Shown one piece after another: positions 16,246 through 23,687 of a stretch of DNA of 35,370 nucleotides (its first letter is position 1; each line of letters opens with the position of its first letter). The translations under genes were made by a program, and so were the position numbers. The notes below the pieces were generated by a model. It made no database searches, had not been told where the DNA came from, and saw only the letters and a list, made by a program, of their open reading frames with translations. The DNA lies in contig CAMWIJ010000028.1 of the NCBI GenBank assembly GCA_947174275.1, positions 1 through 35,370 on the forward strand, given 5' to 3'. Source of the stretch: an uncultured Muribaculaceae bacterium (lineage in GTDB: Bacteria; Bacteroidota; Bacteroidia; Bacteroidales; Muribaculaceae).

Positions 16246-17685
16246 TTGAGCGAGTCATTAGGACATAAAGCCGTATCTGGAGCTATTTGGGCGGCTATTG
16301 ACCGTGTAGGATCGATGATCTTACAATTTGTCGTTAATCTTGTTCTCGCACGTTTGCTTACGCCTTCTGACTTTGGAGCGATTGGAATGCTCACAATATT
16401 CATAGCGGTAAGCATGACGCTCGTTGATGGTGGCTTTGCGTCCGCACTCATTCAGAGGAAAGAATCCGACCAAACTGATTTTTCTACAATTTTTTATTGG
16501 AATGTCGGTGTCTCCATTCTTTTCTATGGCATAATATTTCTTATCTCGCCTTGGATTGCTACTTTTTATAAGATGGACCAGCTATCCAATATTCTGAAAG
16601 TGCTTGGACTTATGATAATCCTTAACGGCATTTTGTCTGTTCAAATAGCAAAATTGCAGAAGGATATCCAATTCAAGAGTCTGGCAGCCGTTAATATTGT
16701 CTCTTATGGCCTTGGAGCAATATTAGGTATAATTATGGCATTCACTGGCTATGGTGTATGGAGTCTTGTAGGTCTAAATTTGTTTTCAACCTTCACTAAG
16801 ATCATCATATTTTATATCATAACACGATGGCATCCAAGTCTTGTCTTTTCTTGTGAATCCTTTAAAAGGCTGTTCAGCTTTGGAGGTTATCTTCTCTGTG
16901 CCAATCTGTTACAAACAGGATGCCAGAATGCACAGGGATTGATTATCGGTAAACAATTTTCAGCCGGACAGCTTGGATTTTATACTCAGGCAGATAAACT
17001 AAATGCCGTAACAAGCGATTCATTGCCACGGATTATCATTCAGGTAATGTACCCCATATATTCTCAGCTTCAAGATCAACGGGAAAAACTCGTAAATACT
17101 GTTCTGATGAACCTCAGAGTAGTCGCATTCATAATATTCCCACTTCTGTCTTGTCTTATATTGACCGCAGAGCCAATTATAGCGTTCCTTTATGGAGAAA
17201 AATGGTTGCCAGCAGCGCCTTTCTTTCAGATATTATGTGTCGGAGGTATCTGTACATGTTTGACTAATATCAACTATTATGCAGTCGCGGCAGTTGGCCA
17301 GTCAAAAGCTCTCTTTTGGTGGAGCTTTTATAAATGGGGCGTTCTGTTGGCATTATTGATTGGGACATCGTTTATAAGCATGAAAGCACTTGTGTGGGGA
17401 ATTACCATAAGTCATTTTAACATCTTCATGGTGAATGCATTATTATCCCGCAAATATGTAGGAATAGGATTACGAAAAGTAGCACAATCCCTGTTGCCAA
17501 TAATCCTCCTCTCAACATCTCTTTTCATTGGGATACACCTCATAGAAAGCATTATAGTTTCCATTAATTGGATTATCACCATAATATTCTTTTTATTCTT
17601 ATATTTTGCTCTTTCCTATATATTAAGAATTCAGGCATTTTGCGAAATGAAAGAACTATTGAAACGTCTTAAACCAGAAAAATAA
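16246..17685 (+). CDS. Wzx-type polysaccharide flippase
   Basis: A 479-residue polytopic membrane protein of the MOP flippase superfamily, WzxC-like branch. It would move undecaprenyl-linked repeat units across the inner membrane. The N-terminal signature is clear (GAIWAAIDRVGSMILQFVVN, then LARLLTPSDFGAIGMLTIFI), followed by ALIQRKESDQTDFSTIFYWN and a dozen or so hydrophobic helices. The start is a TTG codon at 16246. It is chosen because the first residues (SESLGHKAVSG) align with how this family begins and the next methionine would remove the first helix. No clear ribosome-binding site is seen. Composition is AT-rich. Confidence 0.88.
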   Translation: MSESLGHKAVSGAIWAAIDRVGSMILQFVVNLVLARLLTPSDFGAIGMLTIFIAVSMTLVDGGFASALIQRKESDQTDFSTIFYWNVGVSILFYGIIFLISPWIATFYKMDQLSNILKVLGLMIILNGILSVQIAKLQKDIQFKSLAAVNIVSYGLGAILGIIMAFTGYGVWSLVGLNLFSTFTKIIIFYIITRWHPSLVFSCESFKRLFSFGGYLLCANLLQTGCQNAQGLIIGKQFSAGQLGFYTQADKLNAVTSDSLPRIIIQVMYPIYSQLQDQREKLVNTVLMNLRVVAFIIFPLLSCLILTAEPIIAFLYGEKWLPAAPFFQILCVGGICTCLTNINYYAVAAVGQSKALFWWSFYKWGVLLALLIGTSFISMKALVWGITISHFNIFMVNALLSRKYVGIGLRKVAQSLLPIILLSTSLFIGIHLIESIIVSINWIITIIFFLFLYFALSYILRIQAFCEMKELLKRLKPEK

Positions 17686-17699
17686 TAAACAGCGCATTC

Positions 17700-18503
17700 A
17701 TGATCGATCCAAAACTTCAGGCAGAATTACGAGCCAAATTTAATCCAGATGGTTCCGACCTCAGAAAAATGCAACTGCGTATGCTCGAGATGCTAAAGTA
17801 TATCGATAAAATTTGTCGTGAAAACGACATAAAGTATTGGCTGTCATCAGGGACCTGTCTTGGCGCGGTAAGGCATGGAGGTTTCATTCCTTGGGATGAT
17901 GATTGCGACATTGAATTAGAGAAAAAGGACTTCCAAAGATTATGTAATATTCTGAAAGGAGAAAAAAAATTCATTCTTCAAGATCACTCTACAGATAATG
18001 AATATCTTGCCCCTTATGCAAAGTTACGAGACCCAAATTCAGATCTTAAAGAAACGAATGAAAATGATAAGCATTATAAATATCATGGAATATATGTCGA
18101 TATATTCTGCATAGAGCCTTCGTCGTCGTTAATTATCTGTAAATTGTCATCTTACATTCAGAGTGTGTTCGTTTATCCTATATCGCGAATAAATAATACA
18201 TATATTAGAATTAATTGCGAAAAGTTGATTTTTGCGTTAATTAACAAAGGAGTATTTCCAATTCTCTCTTTCTTAGGTAGAATCAATAGTAATGGCTGGT
18301 ATAGACATATACCTGGATGTGGTTTCATAAAAAAAAGATATTTGAAAGATTTTGAAAGGACTTTATATACCGAATTCGAGGACTGTAATTTACCAATTCC
18401 CCAGAATGCAGGGAACTATTTAAGGAGAATCTATGGTGAATTTGAAGAATTACCAGATATTAATTCGATTCATCCCCATATTACGAGAGTAGTTTTCCTA
18501 TGA
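17700..18503 (+). CDS. LicD-family phosphotransferase
   Basis: A 267-residue protein with the LicD/fukutin-type nucleotidyltransferase-fold signature: a helix LRMLEMLKYIDKICREND, then YWLSSGTCLGAVRHGGFIPW followed directly by the metal-binding DDDCDI, and a later IYVDIFCIEP. LicD proteins transfer phosphocholine or related phospho-groups from CDP carriers to sugars (known). With a LicC-like cytidylyltransferase in the same operon, the natural inference is that this enzyme places that activated group on the capsule repeat unit. The C-terminal part shows only weak similarity that I can recognise. It overlaps wecB by 4 bases (ATGA), indicating coupling. Confidence 0.85.
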   Translation: MIDPKLQAELRAKFNPDGSDLRKMQLRMLEMLKYIDKICRENDIKYWLSSGTCLGAVRHGGFIPWDDDCDIELEKKDFQRLCNILKGEKKFILQDHSTDNEYLAPYAKLRDPNSDLKETNENDKHYKYHGIYVDIFCIEPSSSLIICKLSSYIQSVFVYPISRINNTYIRINCEKLIFALINKGVFPILSFLGRINSNGWYRHIPGCGFIKKRYLKDFERTLYTEFEDCNLPIPQNAGNYLRRIYGEFEELPDINSIHPHITRVVFL

Positions 18504-19651
18504 AGAAGAAACTTATGCTAGTATTCGGGACACGTCCCGAAGCAATTAAAATGGCTCCGCTCGTAAAGGAGTTTGAGAAACATCCCGATAAGTTTGAAAC
18601 TATCGTCTGTGTCACAGGTCAACATCGTCAGATGCTTGATCAGGTTCTTGAACTGTTTGATATCAAGCCGGATTACGACCTCAACATCATGAAACAGGGC
18701 CAAGACCTCTATGATGTGACTGCCCGTGTACTAACCGGTATGCGAGATGTTCTAAAGGAGGCTCAGCCCGATGTTGTCCTCGTTCACGGTGACACTACGA
18801 CATCGACTGCTGCCGCTCTTGCTGCTTTCTATCAGCAGATTCCAGTCGGCCATGTCGAGGCCGGTCTCCGCACCCACAACATCTACTCCCCGTGGCCAGA
18901 GGAAATGAACCGTCAAATAACAGGACGCATCGCTACCTACAACTTTGCTCCAACACCACTCAGCCGCGATAATCTGCTTGCCGAAGGAGTTGCATCCGAT
19001 AAAATAACCGTAACAGGCAATACGGTCATCGACGCTCTCTACATGGTGGTCAACAAAATTAAGAACGACGAATCTCTTGATACTCGTCTCTGTACAGAAC
19101 TGAGCAAAGCGGGGTATGACGTTTCACGTCTCGACAACGGGCGCAAACTCGTGCTCATCACCGGGCATCGGCGCGAGAACTTCGGCGACGGTTTTATATC
19201 CATGTGCCGTGCCATCAAGACACTCACCGAGAAATATCCCGACGTCGATTTCGTCTATCCGATGCACCTCAATCCCAACGTTCGCAAACCTATTCACGAG
19301 GTGTTTGGCGAGAACCTTACAGGGTTGTTCAACATGTTCTTCATTGAGCCACTTGAATATCTCTCGTTCGTCCACTTGATGGAGAAATCTAACATCGTGC
19401 TCACCGACAGCGGCGGCATACAGGAAGAAGCTCCCGGACTCGGCAAGCCCGTTCTCGTAATGCGTGACACCACCGAGCGCCCTGAGGCTCTATCTGCCGG
19501 TACAGTCAAACTGGTAGGCACGGATTACAACAAGATTGTCAACGAAGTTTCTTCGCTTTTGGACGACTCTGACCATTACGACGCAATGTCAAAAGCCGTC
19601 AATCCCTATGGCGACGGCCTTGCCTGTCAACGAATTCTTAGCGAACTCTGA
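18500..19651 (+). CDS. wecB: UDP-N-acetylglucosamine 2-epimerase (non-hydrolysing)
   Basis: A 383-residue cytosolic enzyme that interconverts UDP-GlcNAc and UDP-ManNAc. The family motifs are all present: FGTRPEAIKMAPLVKEF, VLVHGDTTTSTAAALAAFYQ, VGHVEAGLRTHNIYSPWPEE, HRRENFGDG, and TDSGGIQEEAPGLGKPVLVM followed by RDTTERPEAL. Length is typical. No wecC-type dehydrogenase is next to it, so ManNAc itself or a later product may be used in the glycan. Its GC content is higher than the genes on either side, especially in the second half, which gives the operon a mosaic look. Confidence 0.95.
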   Translation: MKKKLMLVFGTRPEAIKMAPLVKEFEKHPDKFETIVCVTGQHRQMLDQVLELFDIKPDYDLNIMKQGQDLYDVTARVLTGMRDVLKEAQPDVVLVHGDTTTSTAAALAAFYQQIPVGHVEAGLRTHNIYSPWPEEMNRQITGRIATYNFAPTPLSRDNLLAEGVASDKITVTGNTVIDALYMVVNKIKNDESLDTRLCTELSKAGYDVSRLDNGRKLVLITGHRRENFGDGFISMCRAIKTLTEKYPDVDFVYPMHLNPNVRKPIHEVFGENLTGLFNMFFIEPLEYLSFVHLMEKSNIVLTDSGGIQEEAPGLGKPVLVMRDTTERPEALSAGTVKLVGTDYNKIVNEVSSLLDDSDHYDAMSKAVNPYGDGLACQRILSEL

Positions 19652-19668
19652 ATATTCGCAGAAAGAGG

Positions 19669-20751
19669 ATGACGATCTATTACTTTATCTGGTTCTTTTT
19701 TTTCTCATTATCAATTGCAGAAATTCATTATTATGGGAAACAAGACCAAAAGTTAATTCAATCATATATTTGTATTATATGTTGTATTCTCCTGATTCTA
19801 ATTACTTCTCTTAAGGGAAACGTCGGTAGTGATTATAGTTCATACGGAGAAAAATATCACAATATAAAATTTTTAAATCATTATGATTGGATTATAGGAA
19901 TAGAGCCTGGATTTTGGTATTGGATGAAGTTCTGTACCATTATAGGATTATCCTATGTCCAATTTTGGGCACTTACAGCTGTAATAAACATTGGAAGTAA
20001 GTTCTATGCTTTCGCAAAGCTCTCACCATTAATCTCAGTATCAGTTAGCATATATTTTTTAGGACTTTTTTTTGAAAGAGATTTTGATGGGGTGAGACAA
20101 GGATTATCAATTGGAGTTGGTTACTTCGCTTTGATAGCATATTTAGCAAAAAAGAATAAATTATATTTATTACTTGCTGCTATTGCTTGTAGTATACACT
20201 ATACTTCAGTAATTTTCTTCTTATTACCCATCTTAAACAGAAAATTAAGTCAGAAATTTATTTTTGGATCAATATTAATTGGAGTGATTGCTGTGATTTT
20301 TAAAATGTCATTTTTCAATCTTCAATCCGTGACTTGGGGATATGATAATGCAATTACTGCGCGTTTGTCAAATTACAGTAGTTTAGAAGAATATAGCTCA
20401 TCAGTTGGATTATCTATTGGAATTCTAACCCGAATTTTATTTCTATACGTATTCATTAGAATCTGTAGAGGAAGGATGCCCTTTACAATGTTTAATGTAA
20501 TATGTAATGGTTTCTTTCTTGCTATTATGGCGAGCCTAATTTTTAACGATTTTGTTATTGTTTCTCACAGATTATTCTACGGCTTTAGAGAATTTCAAAT
20601 ATTTATAGTCCCTTGGATCATAATTTCATTAAGAGGACGTTCGGTTCAATTACTTGGTACTGTTTTAACGGGAATATATTGTCTCATTTTATTGTTCCGG
20701 TTATTACATTCAAATATGGCAGTGGTTTATAATTATAAAACTTTTTTTTGA
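19669..20751 (+). CDS. EpsG-family (Wzy-like) polysaccharide polymerase
   Basis: A 360-residue, very hydrophobic inner-membrane protein resembling EpsG family proteins, which are believed to polymerise repeat units in Wzx/Wzy pathways. It has about ten predicted helices. The early segment GNVGSDYSSYGEKYHN is typical of the family's first periplasmic loop (pattern G-x-D-x-x-x-Y), and FFERDFDGVRQGLSIGVGYF matches the conserved family core containing the R-Q pair. Its position in a locus with Wzx and no other polymerase candidate supports the role. It is strongly AT-rich. An AGAAAGAGG stretch just upstream of the ATG may serve as ribosome-binding site. The stop overlaps the next start by one base (TGATG). 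Confidence 0.8.
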   Translation: MTIYYFIWFFFFSLSIAEIHYYGKQDQKLIQSYICIICCILLILITSLKGNVGSDYSSYGEKYHNIKFLNHYDWIIGIEPGFWYWMKFCTIIGLSYVQFWALTAVINIGSKFYAFAKLSPLISVSVSIYFLGLFFERDFDGVRQGLSIGVGYFALIAYLAKKNKLYLLLAAIACSIHYTSVIFFLLPILNRKLSQKFIFGSILIGVIAVIFKMSFFNLQSVTWGYDNAITARLSNYSSLEEYSSSVGLSIGILTRILFLYVFIRICRGRMPFTMFNVICNGFFLAIMASLIFNDFVIVSHRLFYGFREFQIFIVPWIIISLRGRSVQLLGTVLTGIYCLILLFRLLHSNMAVVYNYKTFF

Positions 20752-21833
20752 TGAAAATTTATTTAATCGACTCATTCTATCCTGTAAATACAAGAAATGA
20801 AAAAATAGCAAACTCTCTATATACTGGTCTACCAGGAGTTTCCATTAATGTCGTTTCTTGGAATCGAGAAAATAGAGAAGTAAGAAAACCAAAATACAAT
20901 TTACAGCTTTATTGGAAAAAATCTCCAGCTGGACGACTACTTTTGAAGTTATGGAATCTATATGGATACTATAAGTTTTTAAAAAAAACTATCACAGACG
21001 GGGATTTCATTATAGCTTCTCATTGGGATATGCTTGTGTTGACAGCTATGATGAAGAAAAACAAACAAAAAATCATATATGATAACCTAGATATTCCAAC
21101 ATCTGGCAATTCAATTGTCTTATATACGATAAGAACAATTGAAAAAATGGCTCTTAAGAAAACCGATGCTATAATTTTTGCCTCACGATTTTATAAGGAT
21201 TTATATTCTGACTTCAAAGGATCTACATTTATTTTAGAAAACATCCCGACCTTTACCCCTATTAAAGAAAAAATCAGAACCACCATTAAAAATCAACTTA
21301 CAATCTCATATATTGGACTAGTACGCTATTTTGATATTTTAAAAAACCTTGTGGATGTTACTAAAAATAAACCGAATATCATAGTTAAGATTCATGGGGG
21401 AGGTCAAGATCTGAATCGATTGAAATCATATTGTCAAGGGATCTCCAATGTACATTTTACTGGAGAATACACTCAGGAAGAACTTCCAAAACTATATGAG
21501 CGAACTGATTTAGTCTGGGCTGCTTATCCAAACAAAGACTATAATGTTAAATATGCAATTTCTAACAAGTTCCATGAATCACTATTCTTTAAAGTGCCAG
21601 GCATTTTCTCCTGCAGCACAGAACTTGGGAAGTTAGTTAGTAATCAGAGAATAGGATTCGTCATAAATCCCTATAGTCTTCAGGATATATCAAGTTTGTT
21701 TGATCATTTATTAGTAAATGCCAATCTAATAAATGACTCCATTGATAGACTGGAAGTATTCTCTCGAAACTCATTAACTTGGGATCAACAGATGTCTTCG
21801 ATTAATAAATATCTCCTAAGTGATAACCTCTAA
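20751..21833 (+). CDS. Glycosyltransferase, GT4-like (GT-B fold)
   Basis: A 360-residue protein with a GT-B glycosyltransferase pattern. The N-terminal half starts MKIYLIDSFYPVNTRNEKIA and includes KIIYDNLDIPTSGN and a KKTDAIIFASRFYKD segment. The C-terminal half has a nucleotide-sugar-binding style (TISYIGLVRYFD, VKIHGGGQDLNRL, VHFTGEYTQEELPKLYERTD, then NKFHESLFFKVPGIF). The donor and linkage cannot be read from sequence. The ATG at 20751 is preferred over the TTG one codon upstream. AT-rich. It overlaps the next gene by 14 bases. Confidence 0.8.
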   Translation: MKIYLIDSFYPVNTRNEKIANSLYTGLPGVSINVVSWNRENREVRKPKYNLQLYWKKSPAGRLLLKLWNLYGYYKFLKKTITDGDFIIASHWDMLVLTAMMKKNKQKIIYDNLDIPTSGNSIVLYTIRTIEKMALKKTDAIIFASRFYKDLYSDFKGSTFILENIPTFTPIKEKIRTTIKNQLTISYIGLVRYFDILKNLVDVTKNKPNIIVKIHGGGQDLNRLKSYCQGISNVHFTGEYTQEELPKLYERTDLVWAAYPNKDYNVKYAISNKFHESLFFKVPGIFSCSTELGKLVSNQRIGFVINPYSLQDISSLFDHLLVNANLINDSIDRLEVFSRNSLTWDQQMSSINKYLLSDNL

Positions 21834-22575
21834 TATTTCCATCATAGTTCCATGTTATAATGCATTCGGAACAATAACCCAAACCATTGAGTCTGTTTTA
21901 GCGCAGTCTTATTCTGATTGGGAGATGATTATTGTTGATGACTGTTCCACCGACAATTCTGCTGATATAATAAAGAGTTATGTAGCCAGAGACAGTCGCA
22001 TTAAATATTTCCGGACTGATAAAGCATCGGGATCTCCCTCTCTTCCGCGTAATATTGGTATTGAAAACTCACAAGGCGAATACATCGCATTTCTGGATGC
22101 AGACGATATATGGTTTGCTGATAAACTTGAGAAACAAATTCGTTTCATGTCGTTGAACCAATATGACTTAGTCTATTCCTATTATGAGAAAATGGATTAT
22201 TGCGGACAACGCAGTAGAAGAATTATCCGAACGCGTAGAAAAAGCGAATATTACGACTTGCTTAAATCTAATTCCATACCGTGTCTAACCTCGATAATAA
22301 GGCGGAGGATTATCGGTGATGTTCGATTTAAGCAGATTCCACAGGAGGATTTCTGCTTTTGGCTGGATATTCTAAAGAAGGGATTTACTGCTTATAACCT
22401 ATGTGAAGTCACTGCACTTTACAGGGAAGCTAATAATTCCAGATCTTCTAATAAGTTTGACATGCTCAAAGGCTATTGGAATGTAATTAGAAATCATCAG
22501 CATATTCCCCTTCTGAAGTCATGGGCATATCTCTTGACGTATTCAATCGAGGGGCTTCGTAAATACTTGAAATAG
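21820..22575 (+). CDS. Family 2 glycosyltransferase
   Basis: A 251-residue GT-A fold glycosyltransferase with the classic GT2 start (ISIIVPCYNAFGTITQTIES, VLAQSYSDWEMIIVDDCSTD), LPRNIGIENSQGEYIAFLDA followed by DDIW carrying the DxD-type metal site, and a C-terminal acceptor region. The start is GTG at 21820, because the family begins a few residues before SIIVPCYN and there is no upstream ATG. It probably adds a sugar to the undecaprenyl-linked repeat unit at the cytosolic face. It is the last AT-rich gene of the operon. Confidence 0.88.
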   Translation: MITSNISIIVPCYNAFGTITQTIESVLAQSYSDWEMIIVDDCSTDNSADIIKSYVARDSRIKYFRTDKASGSPSLPRNIGIENSQGEYIAFLDADDIWFADKLEKQIRFMSLNQYDLVYSYYEKMDYCGQRSRRIIRTRRKSEYYDLLKSNSIPCLTSIIRRRIIGDVRFKQIPQEDFCFWLDILKKGFTAYNLCEVTALYREANNSRSSNKFDMLKGYWNVIRNHQHIPLLKSWAYLLTYSIEGLRKYLK

Positions 22576-22670
22576 TGCAATAGTGACTTAAATACAGTAG
22601 ATAATTACATCTCAATTGCCTATTGGCAATAAACACACATTCATCTGCCTAACAAATTGCTTATACGACT
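22576..22670 (+). other. Short junction region with a small hairpin
   Basis: This 95-base gap holds ATTGCC-TATT-GGCAAT (22615-22630), a 6-bp stem without a T-run. It marks the place where composition switches from AT-rich back to GC-rich, so it may be the right-hand exchange boundary of the variable capsule cassette (inference). Confidence 0.4.
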
Positions 22671-23681
22671 ATGAACCACGAAATCATCATCGCCAAAGAG
22701 TGTGCTAATGACGGCAGCCGGATACATCTTTACCGTGATACTGACATCGGAGCCTGGTGCGCTTTCGGTCATTCGGCTTACGGTCTACGCCTGTTTGCAA
22801 AATCAAACGGTTTTGTCAACATGCGTTGCTTTTCCAAGAAGTTGCAGATGCCGTGTACTGTCACCGAAGAGAAGACGCTGACCGCACTGATCAAAAAAGC
22901 TTACGTCGTGACGGAGCAGAGCGACACGGCAGTGTCGATTGAGATGAACGACTGCATCATGATGGAGGCTTACGGCAAGTGGGCTAAGAAGTTGCGTGGA
23001 GCCGAGACCAACGACGACGACATAATTGTCAACACACATGTCAGTCAGTTTGTCGACAAGAACCGTTTTATCCCCGACAGTATGTCGGCCTTTACACGCA
23101 ACACTAAGCGCGTTGTAGACATGACTCTTGCCGGAATCGCACTTGTCATCTTCGCTCCGGTAAGCGCCTTCTGTGCCATGGCCATAAAGCGCGAGGACGG
23201 CGGCCCGGCGATATTCCGACAGGAACGCATAGGCCGTTTCGGACGTCCTTTCAACATTTACAAGTTCCGGACCATGCGACTCGACGCCGAGAAAATGGGT
23301 CCGCAGCTCAGCCACAGCGGCGGCGACGATGACCCGCGACTCACCAAAATCGGTAGATTCTTGCGCGCCCACCATCTTGACGAGATACCTCAGCTCTACA
23401 ACATCTTCAAGGGCGACATGGCTTTTATCGGGCCGCGTCCCGAGCGCAAGTTCTATATCGACCAGATACTTGAATACGACAATCGTTACACTTATCTTTA
23501 TCAGATAAGGCCGGGAGCCACATCCTATGCCACGCTCTACAACGGCTACACCGACACGATGGAGAAGATGCTCAGACGTCTCGAATACGACCTCTATTAT
23601 CTTGGGCACCGCTCCTGGGGGCTTGATTTCAAGATATTGGTCAACACCTTCTCCTCGATAGTTTTCGGTAAAAAATTCTGA
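22671..23681 (+). CDS. Initiating sugar-phosphate transferase (WcfS/PglC-like)
   Basis: A 336-residue protein whose C-terminal half (about residues 140-336) is a bacterial sugar transferase, the enzyme class that loads the first sugar-1-phosphate onto undecaprenyl phosphate. Visible blocks are KRVVDMTLAGIALVIFAPVS (membrane helix), PAIFRQERIGRFGRPFNIYK, FRTMRLDAEKMGP, LTKIGRFLRAHHLDEIPQLY and the following NIFKGDMAFIGPRPER. Instead of the multi-helix N-terminus of WbaP-type enzymes, it has about 135 soluble-looking residues that I do not recognise. Together with the next gene it resembles the wcfS-wcfR pair at the end of the B. fragilis PSA locus (known), which starts the repeat with acetamido-4-amino-6-deoxygalactose. 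Confidence 0.88.
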   Translation: MNHEIIIAKECANDGSRIHLYRDTDIGAWCAFGHSAYGLRLFAKSNGFVNMRCFSKKLQMPCTVTEEKTLTALIKKAYVVTEQSDTAVSIEMNDCIMMEAYGKWAKKLRGAETNDDDIIVNTHVSQFVDKNRFIPDSMSAFTRNTKRVVDMTLAGIALVIFAPVSAFCAMAIKREDGGPAIFRQERIGRFGRPFNIYKFRTMRLDAEKMGPQLSHSGGDDDPRLTKIGRFLRAHHLDEIPQLYNIFKGDMAFIGPRPERKFYIDQILEYDNRYTYLYQIRPGATSYATLYNGYTDTMEKMLRRLEYDLYYLGHRSWGLDFKILVNTFSSIVFGKKF

Positions 23682-23687
23682 TGCGAG

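Noticed and set aside
20748-20750. TTG start one codon before the GT4 gene
   Set aside because: The adjacent ATG at 20751 is a better start and gives the common one-base TGATG stop-start overlap.
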